A stretch of 64,000 bases of DNA from positions 1 to 64,000 of the forward strand of contig CALUFR010000101.1 in the NCBI GenBank assembly GCA_944319875.1, given 5' to 3'. The notes under the pieces are model-generated. The model saw only the letters and a list, made by a program, of their open reading frames with translations, ran no database searches and had not been told where the DNA came from. Of this stretch, positions 43,314-51,766 are shown piece after piece. How positions within the stretch are numbered: position 1 is the first letter of the stretch; each line of letters starts with the position of its first letter. The stretch comes from an uncultured Bacteroides sp. (GTDB lineage Bacteria; Bacteroidota; Bacteroidia; Bacteroidales; Bacteroidaceae). A program made the position numbers and the translations under genes.

Positions 43314-46064
43314 TCAGCCGCCGAACAGGTCGAGCCGGTTCTTGCGCGCCTCTTCCAAGGGGACAACCGTCACTTGGCACGCCTCGTTGCGGGCCAGCAA
43401 GGCTTTATACGAGGCGTCCAGCTCCTGAACAAAGATTTTCCGCTGACGAGGATTCATCAGGCGGGCAGCCACCGCGGCGTTCTGCGAGGCGTCTTTCAGA
43501 TGGACCACCGGCGCATGATAGACGGGGACGATCTTCAGTGCCGTGTGGAGCGCCGAAGTCGTAGCGCCACCAATCAGCAGCGGGATGTCCAGCCCTGCCT
43601 TTTCCAGTTCCGCCGCTACATGCACCATCTCGTCGAGCGAAGGAGTAATCAGGCCGCTCAGGCCTATCATGTCCACCTTCTCGGCCACGGCACGCTGAAC
43701 GATGGTCTCGGCAGGCACCATCACTCCCAGGTCGATGACTTCGTAGCCGTTGCAGGCCATCACCACGGAAACGATATTCTTGCCGATGTCGTGCACGTCG
43801 CCCTTCACCGTGGCCAGCAACACACGCCCGGCCGAAGCCATGCCTTCGGGCTTTTCGGCCTCGATGGCCGGTTGCAGGATGGCTACAGCTTTCTTCATGG
43901 TGCGCGCGGTCTTCACCACCTGAGGCAGGAACATCTTGCCCGCGCCAAAGAGGTTGCCCACATGGTTCATGCCTGCCATCAGCGGCCCTTCAATGATGTC
44001 CACGGCCTTGGGATAGCGTTCCAAAGCCTCGGCCAAGTCTTCCTCCAGGTAGTCGGCAATCCCCTTGGTCAGCGCATAGGTCAGGCGTTCCTCCAGCGTG
44101 CCTTTCCTCCATTCCGGACTTGAGGAAACCGAAGGCGCGCCGGCATTTTTCTCCGCCTCTTTTTCAGCCTTCAGACGTTCGGCCATCTCGATGAGACGTT
44201 CGCCGGCATCGGGGCGACGGTTCAGCACCACGTCCTCGATACGCTCCAGCACGTCGGCGGGAATATCGGTGTAGAGCACGGACGAAGCGGGGTTGACAAT
44301 GCCCATGTCCATGCCCGCGCGAATGGCATGGTATAGGAAGACGGCATGCATGGCTTCGCGGATGTAGTTATTTCCACGGAAGGAGAACGACAGGTTGCTT
44401 ACTCCGCCGCTGACGTGTGCTCCGGGCAGGTTGCGCCGTATCCAGGCGGTGGCGCGGATGAAGTCGACCGCATAATTGTCGTGTTCCTCCATCCCCGTGG
44501 CCACGGCCAGCACATTGGGGTCGAAAATGATGTCCGACGGACGGAAACCGGCCTTGTCGACCAACAGGCGATAGGCACGCTGACAGACGGCGATGCGGCG
44601 TTCGTAGGTGTCGGCCTGCCCTTGCTCGTCGAAAGCCATCACCACCACGGCGGCGCCCAGGCGGCGCACCAGGCAGGCATGCTCCAAAAACTTGGCTTCT
44701 CCCTCCTTCAACGAGATGGAGTTGACAATGGCCTTGCCCTGCACGCACTTCAGTCCGGCCATGATGACCCTCCACTTCGAGGAGTCGATCATCACCGGCA
44801 CGCGGGCTATCTCGGGCTCGGAGGCTATCAGGTTGAGGAAGGTCACCATCTCGCTTTGGGCGTCCAGCAGGCCGTCGTCCATGTTGATGTCGATGACCTG
44901 CGCCCCGTCCTCCACCTGCCGACGGGCGATGCCGAGGGCTTCCTCGTAGTTCTTTTCATTAATCAGCCGCAGGAACTTGCGCGAACCGGCCACGTTGCAA
45001 CGCTCGCCCACGTTGACGAAATTGTTCTCGGGCTTCACCTCCAGCAGTTCGAGGCCGGAGAGCCAAAGGTTTTCCGGCATGGGAGCCGGTGTATGGGGCA
45101 CCGCGCCCTCCACCAAAGCGGGGAAGCGGGCGATATATTCATCGGTCGTGCCGCAACAACCACCGATGATGTTCACCAGGCCTTCGCGCACGTATTCACT
45201 TACCTCGCGGGCCATGTCGTCGGGCGTCTGGTCGTACTGACCCAGGCTGTTGGGCAGCCCGGCGTTGGGATAAGCGCTGATGTAATAAGGGGCACGTGCG
45301 GCCAGCTGCTCCAGGAAGGGCTTCAGTTGGCGGGCACCGAACGAGCAGTTCAAGCCCACGGAGAAGAGATCGGCACGCTGCACGGAAGCCAGGAAGGCGT
45401 CCAGCGTCTGACCGGACAAAGTGCGGCCGGACGTATCGGAGACGGTGACGGAAAGCATCAGCGGCACCCGCCGGCCTGCCTTGTCCATCGCCACCTCCGC
45501 CGCATAAAGGGCGGCCTTGGCGTTGAGGGTGTCGAAGATGGTCTCTATAAGCAGGGCGTCTACCCCACCCTCCAGCAGGGCGGTCATCTGCTCGTGGTAG
45601 TCATCGGCCAGGGCGTCGAACGTCAAGGCGCGGAAGGCGGGATTGCTCACGTCCGGACTCATGGAGCAGGTCTTGTTGGTGGGACCTACGGAGCCGGCCA
45701 CGAAGCGGGGTTTCTCCACCGTCGAGAAGGCATCGGCCGCCTGACGGGCCAGGCGGGCGGCGGCCAGATTGATGTCATACACGTAGCGCTCCAGGTGATA
45801 GTCGGCCTGACTGACGCGCGTGGCGTTGAAGGAGTTGGTTTCAATGATGTCGGCACCGGCGGCAAGATACTTGCGATGGATGTCCGAGACGACATCGGGG
45901 CGCGTGAGGCACAACACATCGTTGTTTCCCTTCAGCTGCCCCGGAACATCGTTGAAATACTCCCCGCGAAAGTCAGCCTCCGTCAGGCCGTATTGCTGAA
46001 TCATGGTGCCCATTGCACCGTCCAGGATAAGGATGCGCTGCCGCACCAAGTCTTCCAGTCTCAT
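43314..46064 (-). CDS. metH: Cobalamin-dependent methionine synthase, without reactivation domain
   Basis: A 916-residue MetH. The homocysteine domain (about 1-325) has zinc cysteines in GLNCSFG and GGCCGTT; the methyltetrahydrofolate (pterin-binding) domain spans about 335-600; the cap and B12-binding domains about 640-900, with cobalt ligand H758 in DVHDIG. The protein ends at residue 916, about 300 residues short of E. coli MetH (1227), because the SAM-binding reactivation domain is missing. If oxidised cobalamin is repaired here, another protein must do it. It follows smpB by ten bases, in a row of minus-strand genes. Confidence 0.93.
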   Translation of the reverse strand: MRLEDLVRQRILILDGAMGTMIQQYGLTEADFRGEYFNDVPGQLKGNNDVLCLTRPDVVSDIHRKYLAAGADIIETNSFNATRVSQADYHLERYVYDINLAAARLARQAADAFSTVEKPRFVAGSVGPTNKTCSMSPDVSNPAFRALTFDALADDYHEQMTALLEGGVDALLIETIFDTLNAKAALYAAEVAMDKAGRRVPLMLSVTVSDTSGRTLSGQTLDAFLASVQRADLFSVGLNCSFGARQLKPFLEQLAARAPYYISAYPNAGLPNSLGQYDQTPDDMAREVSEYVREGLVNIIGGCCGTTDEYIARFPALVEGAVPHTPAPMPENLWLSGLELLEVKPENNFVNVGERCNVAGSRKFLRLINEKNYEEALGIARRQVEDGAQVIDINMDDGLLDAQSEMVTFLNLIASEPEIARVPVMIDSSKWRVIMAGLKCVQGKAIVNSISLKEGEAKFLEHACLVRRLGAAVVVMAFDEQGQADTYERRIAVCQRAYRLLVDKAGFRPSDIIFDPNVLAVATGMEEHDNYAVDFIRATAWIRRNLPGAHVSGGVSNLSFSFRGNNYIREAMHAVFLYHAIRAGMDMGIVNPASSVLYTDIPADVLERIEDVVLNRRPDAGERLIEMAERLKAEKEAEKNAGAPSVSSSPEWRKGTLEERLTYALTKGIADYLEEDLAEALERYPKAVDIIEGPLMAGMNHVGNLFGAGKMFLPQVVKTARTMKKAVAILQPAIEAEKPEGMASAGRVLLATVKGDVHDIGKNIVSVVMACNGYEVIDLGVMVPAETIVQRAVAEKVDMIGLSGLITPSLDEMVHVAAELEKAGLDIPLLIGGATTSALHTALKIVPVYHAPVVHLKDASQNAAVAARLMNPRQRKIFVQELDASYKALLARNEACQVTVVPLEEARKNRLDLFGG

Positions 46065-46074
46065 AACATCTGCA

Positions 46075-46527
46075 TTATCGTTTGAACATGCGGTCCATAT
46101 CGCGCTTGTCGGCCTTCTCCTTCAGGGCCTCGCGCTTGTCGTATTGCTTTTTACCCTTGGCCAGGGCCACCACGAGCTTGGCCAGCCCCTTCTCGTTGAT
46201 GAAAAGGCGGACGGGCACAATGGTGAAGCCGGGGTCTCTGGACGTGCGTTCCAGCTTCTCCAGCTCCTTGCGGGTGAGCAGCAGCTTGCGCTCGCGGCGG
46301 GCGTTGTGGTTGTTGTACGAGCCGTAGAAATATTCGGCCACGTGCATGTTCTTCACCCACAACTCGCCGTTGACAAAATAACAGAACGTATCCACCAGGC
46401 TGGCTTTCCCCTGACGGATGGACTTGATCTCCGTGCCCGTCAGCACGATGCCTGCCGTATAGGTGTCTATTAGTTCATAGTCGAACGTGGCGCGTTTATT
46501 CTTTATATTTACAGGAGCCTGCTTCAT
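46075..46527 (-). CDS. smpB: SsrA-binding protein SmpB
   Basis: A 150-residue protein that binds tmRNA and brings it to stalled ribosomes for trans-translation. The OB-fold core includes [20 protein letters not shown] and [16 protein letters not shown], and the C-terminal tail ([13 protein letters not shown] onward) is the positively charged segment that mimics the mRNA path. No ssrA gene was found in the window. It is followed by metH after ten bases. Confidence 0.96.
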   Translation of the reverse strand: MKQAPVNIKNKRATFDYELIDTYTAGIVLTGTEIKSIRQGKASLVDTFCYFVNGELWVKNMHVAEYFYGSYNNHNARRERKLLLTRKELEKLERTSRDPGFTIVPVRLFINEKGLAKLVVALAKGKKQYDKREALKEKADKRDMDRMFKR

Positions 46528-46558
46528 TTCGGCAATGGATAAATCGGTAATAAAAAAA

Positions 46559-47140
46559 TCAGTTGAGTATGACGGTCAGCCTGTTGAATATCCACTCGAT
46601 CAGCATGGGGCAGGCTATCAGCAAGACGGAAGTCAGCAGGGTGAAGCGCAGGCGATAGGCCTCCGCCATCCGGAACACCCTCACGCAGCCCTCCCACACG
46701 ATATAGACCGTATAGAACTGCAACAGCATGGCGATAATCTGGAAATCGGGCAGAATGCCCAGCACAATGCGGAGCAGGAAAATCACCACCATCGCATAGC
46801 CGGCAAACTGCTGGAGCAACGGCAGGTCATCCGCCATGCGGAAGAAACGGACGGCCGCCAGATTGACAAGATAGGCCGCCAGGAAATATCCGCCGAACAG
46901 GGCCACCGCCACCGCGCAGCACTTCGTCATGGCAATCTGGAAGCTCTGTGGCCCACTCCACCCCAACACCATCAGCGAACCGATGAAGACGGACAAGCCG
47001 CATAAACCAATCATAGGATAGACGAAAGCCGTGAAGACGCCTCGCCTATCCTCTTCCAAACGAATTTCCTCCCAGGCTTGCGCCGGGGAGGAAATCAGTC
47101 TCAACGTTCTATTGAGCAGTTCTTTATAATTCAATGTCAA
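46559..47140 (-). CDS. Yip1-family membrane protein
   Basis: A 193-residue membrane protein with five hydrophobic segments and the Yip1-type start [16 protein letters not shown]. Function of bacterial Yip1 proteins is unknown. The start codon is probably TTG at 47140, overlapping the NigD-like stop codon as TTGA; no ATG precedes the conserved N-terminus in this frame (TAATAACAA lies directly upstream). That arrangement suggests translation by coupling from the lipoprotein gene. Confidence 0.8.
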   Translation of the reverse strand: MTLNYKELLNRTLRLISSPAQAWEEIRLEEDRRGVFTAFVYPMIGLCGLSVFIGSLMVLGWSGPQSFQIAMTKCCAVAVALFGGYFLAAYLVNLAAVRFFRMADDLPLLQQFAGYAMVVIFLLRIVLGILPDFQIIAMLLQFYTVYIVWEGCVRVFRMAEAYRLRFTLLTSVLLIACPMLIEWIFNRLTVILN

Positions 47141-47964
47141 TTGTTATTAAGGGTGTAATCCGTGCGGCTGGAGGGCAACACGCCGGTCGTGCCGGAGTCT
47201 TCATACAAAGACAACTTTATCATAGCGGGATCTTTCCCAGTGACGCTTCTGAATGTGGCCAACGCATTCTGAACGCGGAAGCAATACCAGTTGCCATAAA
47301 CGGCATTCAGACCGTCGTCATCGCCTTTGTCGTGACACAGGTAGAATTTCAGCTCCTTGGAATCCGGGGTTATTTCCTCATTGACATAGACCAGGCGGAT
47401 TTTATGCTTCTTAAACTCTTCCGTTCCGTTCGTCAGGAGCCACTGCACATACATGTAGAGCGTCTCATCGTCACCGTAAAAATCGAACTTAACCGAATTT
47501 CCCACCAATCCGGTCAGGTTGGTAAGCGAGAGAGAAGCCGTCTCATATTCGCTGCTCTCAAAATCCGCCATGGTTTCCATTCTTTCAGCGTCTTCTACGG
47601 AAACCTCCTGAACGGCAACCAGATCAATCTCGTATGTCTGCGGAGTCGTCGCCTCTTCGTTGGGGGGAGTCAGCACATTGCCGCTCTCATCCACTGCCCA
47701 CTTGAAGTAGATGAAGGCCATCTCCAGTTCAGACAAATTGAGTCCGTTAGCCTGAACCTGCATTACTGATTCATAGCTGGCATTAAACGTATTGCCTCCC
47801 GCATCCTGGAAGGAAGTCCCTCCAAGCGCGCTACCAGACACGACTTTCGCCAGGAAATATCCGTCATATAAGGTTTCTCCACCTTCCGAGTTCAAACAAG
47901 AAGTCATCGTTACGCCCATCAGCAGTGTCAGGGCAGCTACCATCAAAGTTTTAATCTGTTTCAT
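47137..47964 (-). CDS. NigD-like lipoprotein
   Basis: A 275-residue lipoprotein: signal peptide with lipobox (TSC, C23), then two beta-rich domains in the layout of Bacteroidetes NigD-like proteins. NigD proteins are linked to bacteriocin immunity in some species but most have no known role. It is the first gene of the row NigD-Yip1-SmpB-MetH. A -7 element (TAATTTTG, 47998-47991 minus) lies 27 bases upstream without a clear -33. Confidence 0.8.
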   Translation of the reverse strand: MKQIKTLMVAALTLLMGVTMTSCLNSEGGETLYDGYFLAKVVSGSALGGTSFQDAGGNTFNASYESVMQVQANGLNLSELEMAFIYFKWAVDESGNVLTPPNEEATTPQTYEIDLVAVQEVSVEDAERMETMADFESSEYETASLSLTNLTGLVGNSVKFDFYGDDETLYMYVQWLLTNGTEEFKKHKIRLVYVNEEITPDSKELKFYLCHDKGDDDGLNAVYGNWYCFRVQNALATFRSVTGKDPAMIKLSLYEDSGTTGVLPSSRTDYTLNNN

Positions 47965-48244
47965 TTTTCAGTTGTTGATATTAAGTTTTGCAAAATTAGG
48001 CATATTGAAGCGAGTAGCCTACTACCCGCCCTGTTTTTTTATTGTTTTTAAGACAAAAATGGCAAGCACGCCCAAATACTGCACCTCCATCCGATTTTTA
48101 ACGTTTATTCAGACCCGGTTTTTATTCCGCCTGCAATCTCTCTCCGGAAAGCAAGCATCGTAACGACAAGGAATAAGCATCGTGCAGACAAGGGAAAAGC
48201 ACCGCGCAACCACGGGTTAAGCCAAGGATTGCCAGGCGTTCTCT

Positions 48245-48742
48245 CTATACGACCTTGGCGAAAAGTTCCAGATGCTCGTCCACATACTCGGCCACCTGTG
48301 CCGTGAACATTTCTTCCTTCTCCAGAAATTCGTCTTCCAGGTCGTCGAACGCCTCGTACTGCTCGTACATGGCCATGAATTCCTCGTCCGTGCGCTCCCG
48401 CTCCAGGTCGGCGCGGTTCGCGTCGTAAATCTTCTTGGCAGCGTAAATCAGCTTACACAGCTCGCCAAGCCCCCAGAGGCGCATGGACTTGGCAAAGGGA
48501 TTGTCGAAGATGTATCCTCCGTAGCCGTTCTGCACCAGCTGGCAGAAACCACCCTCCATCACCTCGTCGCGGAAGAATACATAGGCCAACAGGCTATGCT
48601 GCTCGCCCATGAGCAAGGTCATGTTTTCCGCCGTGAGCCCACCGCCCAACGCCTCCAGATAGGCGTCGGTGAACACCCGGATGAAGGCGTCCATGCCTTC
48701 GGCGGCGGCCTGCCGCAATGCGTCGTCTTTAATTTCTATCAT
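48245..48742 (-). CDS. DMP19 family (DUF4375) protein
   Basis: A 165-residue cytoplasmic acidic protein. The central block (YVFFRDEVMEGGFCQLVQNG and IFDNPFAKSMRLWG) is typical of DMP19/DUF4375 proteins, which have DNA-mimic-like acidic surfaces. I start at ATG 48742 (MIEIKDD), because the longer frame to 48835 has no family similarity. It stands alone: convergent or distant neighbours on both sides. Role unknown; some family members interact with transcription factors. Confidence 0.82.
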   Translation of the reverse strand: MIEIKDDALRQAAAEGMDAFIRVFTDAYLEALGGGLTAENMTLLMGEQHSLLAYVFFRDEVMEGGFCQLVQNGYGGYIFDNPFAKSMRLWGLGELCKLIYAAKKIYDANRADLERERTDEEFMAMYEQYEAFDDLEDEFLEKEEMFTAQVAEYVDEHLELFAKVV

Positions 48743-48882
48743 ACACTCAAGCTGTATCAATTCGGGCGCAAAGCTATAAAATAAAACGAGAACGCACGAA
48801 ACTTCCGCTTGAAAATCTTTAGAGAGACATTTCACGAAAACAAGACAAAAAATAAATCCATTGAAAACCAGCCAGTTGCCAG

Positions 48883-49034
48883 AAGCTTGCCAAACTTTGA
48901 CCCCTATTTGCGCACTTTTGCTTTACGCGCGCTTATGCGAGGCAATGGTTAATGTTAATTTAACCTTAACACTCAGGTCGCGTACGCGCGGAAAGGGAAA
49001 GTTGGAAAATAGGGGTCAAAGTTTGGCAAAGCTT
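48883..49034. repeat. 152-base imperfect palindrome (long hairpin or MITE-like element)
   Basis: In the gene-free stretch 48743-49356. The outer arms match over 27 of 28 bases: 48883-48909 (AAGCTTGCCAAACTTTGACC...) is the reverse complement of 49007-49034 apart from one extra base. The inner arms also pair at about 70 percent to a centre near 48958 (GTTAATTTAAC). No flanking target-site duplication is apparent. It could be transcribed as a long hairpin or be a small non-autonomous element. Confidence 0.8.
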
Positions 49035-49120
49035 GTTTTCGGAGAAGAGCAACCGATTGGTAATCAGCTACATTCATTCAGAGCGTACTTACATGACACA
49101 GACAGGCATGTTAGTGTCAG

Positions 49121-49177
49121 TAAAGTGGCACTTTAGCATCGTAAAGTGGCACTTTAGGAACGTAAAGTGGCACTTTA
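49121..49177. repeat. Three 15-base palindromes spaced exactly 21 bases
   Basis: Identical copies of TAAAGTGGCACTTTA at 49121-49135, 49142-49156 and 49163-49177. Each is a perfect seven-base inverted repeat around a central G, with six-base spacers (GCATCG, GGAACG). The period of 21 equals two DNA turns, so all copies face the same side of the helix. They lie about 90 bases upstream of the promoter of the Fe-S scaffold gene. Confidence 0.85.
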
Positions 49178-49264
49178 GGAACGCGTATTGCAAAGTCCAC
49201 ATAGCAATACGCAAACACAGATACCCCCGTTACTTATTTTTAATAAAAAAGTCAATTTGGAAGG

Positions 49265-49295
49265 TTGGTCAGATGAAAGAAAACGGTTACCTTTG
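49265..49295 (+). promoter_or_regulatory. Promoter of the Fe-S scaffold / GGGtGRT operon
   Basis: TTGG at 49265-49268, a 19-base gap and TACCTTTG at 49288-49295, about 60 bases before the first gene. Confidence 0.65.
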
Positions 49296-49356
49296 CGTCA
49301 GTTTTACAAGAGTGGAACTACGTTTTTAAGTATAACTAATCTAAAAAGAGCTAATT

Positions 49357-50058
49357 ATGACTTATTCACACGAAGTGGAACACATGTGTGTTGTAAAGAA
49401 GGGTCCCAACCACGGACCGGCTCCTATTCCCGAAGAAGGTAAATGGGTAAAAGCTAAAGAAATCGTTGACATCTCCGGCCTGACGCACGGCATCGGATGG
49501 TGTGCCCCCCAACAGGGTGCTTGTAAATTAACCCTCAACGTAAAGGAAGGCATTATCCAGGAGGCTCTGGTGGAGACTATCGGCTGCTCCGGTATGACTC
49601 ACTCCGCCGCCATGGCTTCTGAAATCCTGCCGGGCAAGACCATCCTCGAAGCCCTGAACACGGACCTCGTTTGCGACGCCATCAACACGGCCATGCGCGA
49701 ACTCTTCCTGCAAATCGTTTACGGTCGTACGCAATCTGCTTTCTCCGAAGGCGGCTTGATGATCGGTGCCGGACTGGAAGACCTCGGCAAGGGTCTGCGC
49801 AGCCAGGTAGGTACACTGTATGGCACGCTGGCCAAGGGTACCCGCTATCTGGAAATGGCCGAAGGCTACATCAAGACCATCGCTCTGGACAAGGACGATC
49901 AGGTTTGCGGCTATGAATTCGTTCACCTGGGCAAGTTCATGGACGAAATCAAGAAGGGCACGGACGCCAACGAAGCTCTGAAGAAGGTAACCGGTACTTA
50001 CGGACGCTTCAGCAAAGAGGCCGGTGCAGTTAAATACATTGACCCACGTAAAGAATAA
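49357..50058 (+). CDS. Iron-sulfur cluster assembly scaffold (IscU/NifU N-terminal-like) protein
   Basis: A 233-residue cytoplasmic protein. The IscU/NifU-type cysteines are C49 (GWCAP), C56 (GACKL) and C77 (IGCSGMTH), placed as in scaffold proteins that build Fe-S clusters. The C-terminal ~90 residues have no domain I recognise. It is longer than IscU (~130). It is followed 13 bases later by a GGGtGRT-family gene; the pair recurs in anaerobes and probably works together. High-quality codon use suggests strong expression. Confidence 0.85.
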   Translation: MTYSHEVEHMCVVKKGPNHGPAPIPEEGKWVKAKEIVDISGLTHGIGWCAPQQGACKLTLNVKEGIIQEALVETIGCSGMTHSAAMASEILPGKTILEALNTDLVCDAINTAMRELFLQIVYGRTQSAFSEGGLMIGAGLEDLGKGLRSQVGTLYGTLAKGTRYLEMAEGYIKTIALDKDDQVCGYEFVHLGKFMDEIKKGTDANEALKKVTGTYGRFSKEAGAVKYIDPRKE

Positions 50059-50063
50059 GGAGG
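50057..50063 (+). promoter_or_regulatory. Strong Shine-Dalgarno site before the GGGtGRT gene
   Basis: AAGGAGG overlaps the scaffold gene's TAA stop and sits eight bases before the ATG at 50072. Such a full site is rare in Bacteroidetes, where most starts lack one, and here it fixes the start. Confidence 0.7.
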
Positions 50064-50071
50064 AAGAAAAT

Positions 50072-51082
50072 ATGATTAGAGAAGTGAAATTTGAAAGCCA
50101 GGACCGTCGTATCAAGCAAATTCTTGCCGCTCTGAACGAAAACGGTATCAAAGACATTGAAGAGGCTAACCAAATCTGTGAATCATACGGACTCGATCCT
50201 TACAAGACATGCGAAGAGACGCAGCCCATCTGCTTCGAAAACGCAAAGTGGGCTTACGTGGTAGGTTGCGCCATCGCCCTGAAGAAAGGCGTGAAGACAG
50301 CTGCCGAAGCCGCCGAAGCCATCGGTATCGGTCTGCAGGCATTCTGCATCCCCGGCTCTGTGGCCGACGACCGTAAGGTAGGTCTGGGTCACGGTAACCT
50401 GGCCGCCCGCCTGCTGAGCGAAGAAACGAAGTGCTTCGCTTTCCTGGCCGGCCACGAGTCTTTCGCAGCCGCTGAAGGCGCCATCAAGATTGCCGCCAAG
50501 GCCGACAAGGTTCGTAAAGAGCCTCTGCGTTGTATTCTGAACGGTTTGGGCAAGGACGCCGCCATGATCATCTCCCGCATCAACGGCTTCACATACGTTC
50601 AGACTCAGTTCGATTACTACACAGGCGAACTGAAAGTAGTGAAGGAAATCGCATACAGCGACGGTCCCCGCGCCAAAGTGAAATGCTACGGTGCCGACGA
50701 CGTTCGCGAAGGCGTAGCCATCATGTGGAAGGAAGGCGTAGACGTATCCATCACGGGTAACTCTACCAACCCCACCCGCTTCCAGCACCCCGTGGCAGGT
50801 ACGTACAAGAAAGAACGCGTACTGGCCGGCAAGCCCTACTTCTCAGTAGCCAGCGGTGGTGGTACGGGCCGCACCCTGCACCCGGACAACATGGCCGCAG
50901 GTCCCGCTTCCTACGGTATGACGGACACGATGGGCCGCATGCACAGCGACGCTCAGTTCGCAGGTTCTTCCTCCGTTCCCGCTCACGTAGAAATGATGGG
51001 CTTCCTGGGCATCGGCAACAACCCGATGGTAGGTTGCACCGTGGCTTGCGCCGTTGACGTGGCTCAGGCTTTGAACAAGTAA
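50072..51082 (+). CDS. GGGtGRT family protein
   Basis: A 336-residue cytoplasmic protein with the name-giving motif GGGTGRT at 262-268 and several conserved cysteines (C36, C47, C54, C66). The family's function is not known; pairing with the scaffold protein suggests a metal or Fe-S role. Start chosen at ATG 50072 because of the strong ribosome-binding site; the frame upstream overlaps the previous gene. A terminator follows 22 bases after its stop. Confidence 0.92.
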   Translation: MIREVKFESQDRRIKQILAALNENGIKDIEEANQICESYGLDPYKTCEETQPICFENAKWAYVVGCAIALKKGVKTAAEAAEAIGIGLQAFCIPGSVADDRKVGLGHGNLAARLLSEETKCFAFLAGHESFAAAEGAIKIAAKADKVRKEPLRCILNGLGKDAAMIISRINGFTYVQTQFDYYTGELKVVKEIAYSDGPRAKVKCYGADDVREGVAIMWKEGVDVSITGNSTNPTRFQHPVAGTYKKERVLAGKPYFSVASGGGTGRTLHPDNMAAGPASYGMTDTMGRMHSDAQFAGSSSVPAHVEMMGFLGIGNNPMVGCTVACAVDVAQALNK

Positions 51083-51104
51083 TTAAAGCAATTACAACAT
51101 ATTG

Positions 51105-51138
51105 AAATCCCTGTAACTCTCACGAGTTACGGGGATTT
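51105..51138 (+). terminator. Terminator of the scaffold / GGGtGRT operon
   Basis: A 15-base stem with one G-T pair (AAATCCCTGTAACTC / GAGTTACGGGGATTT), TCAC loop, then TAGTTTTC. Confidence 0.85.
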
Positions 51139-51164
51139 TAGTTTTCAACCTAAATTCATATACC

Positions 51165-51317
51165 ATGCTTACATTAGCCATTATTATTTACATTTTCATG
51201 TGCTTCATCAGCAATTGGGATTTTCTCTGGCCGCTGACCATGCTGCTAAAAGGGAAAATAGGTGACTGGGCCATTGTGATTGTCTGGGTGATTATTCTGA
51301 TTGCGGGGCTAAACTAA
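51165..51317 (+). CDS. Small hydrophobic membrane protein
   Basis: A 50-residue open frame, too short for a usual gene search, that opens with ATG at 51165 and ends TAA at 51315-51317. It has two hydrophobic helices (LAIIIYIFMCFI and WAIVIVWVIILIAGL) joined by a short polar loop with GKIGDW. Such tiny two-helix proteins exist in Bacteroidetes. Nothing shows its role; it may also be a random hydrophobic frame. Confidence 0.5.
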   Translation: MLTLAIIIYIFMCFISNWDFLWPLTMLLKGKIGDWAIVIVWVIILIAGLN

Positions 51318-51358
51318 TTGCTTGGCGAACTCAGCCGCAATGCGCCCGGCATTATCCG

Positions 51359-51487
51359 GTACTGCTTTCCATCCTCGGCGCAGCAAAAGCAAAGACTGAA
51401 AGTGAGTACGACATATTCAATCGTACACAACGCATCGATCCCAACTTTGACAAGACAGTTAATAATATGCTGGGAAAATACAAATAA
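51359..51487 (+). pseudogene. C-terminal remnant of a larger protein (RhuM-like?)
   Basis: Forty-two codons in one frame (ILGAAKAKTESEYDIFNRTQ and onward, ending GKYK and a stop) read like the end of a real protein and have no start of their own. The pattern of a charged helix ending a protein resembles the C-terminus of RhuM-family virulence proteins, but the match is from memory and weak. The upstream part is gone. Confidence 0.4.
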
Positions 51488-51536
51488 CCATCATCCGCTC
51501 CAAAAAGCGTGTGTCAAAATGCAGGGGAGTATTCAA

Positions 51537-51584
51537 GCTCCCCTCCTCTTAGGAGGAGGAGTGGCCTTTAGGCCGGGGTGGTAG
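51537..51584. repeat. Dispersed-repeat-like palindromic sequence
   Basis: GCTCCCCTCCTCTTAGGAGG followed by AGGAGTGGCCTTTAGGCC and GGGGTGGTAGG. It holds two short palindromes (CCTCCTCTTAGGAGG and GGCCTTTAGGCC) and resembles intergenic repeats scattered through Bacteroidetes genomes. It lies in the 1.5 kb decayed stretch 51318-52817. Confidence 0.5.
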
Positions 51585-51766
51585 GAGAGATTAAAGTGTT
51601 AGCATCGGGAAGCTATTTCCATTTTGGAAACAACTACTATTTATTCTTGAACAACCGAATTTTTCTCAGTAGTTGCCTTTTTATAAAAAAATTGCTTTAT
51701 AGAACAAAACAATCACCTAAAAACAAAAGACAACAAAGGTTTTAACAGCTTCTTCGATATTATCAC

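Noticed and set aside
44346..46085. 579-codon plus-strand open frame
   Set aside because: Antisense shadow of metH, His/Gly-rich in the manner of antisense reading.
48883..49034. Insertion sequence end
   Set aside because: No transposase gene inside or beside it and no target duplication seen; described as a palindromic element instead.
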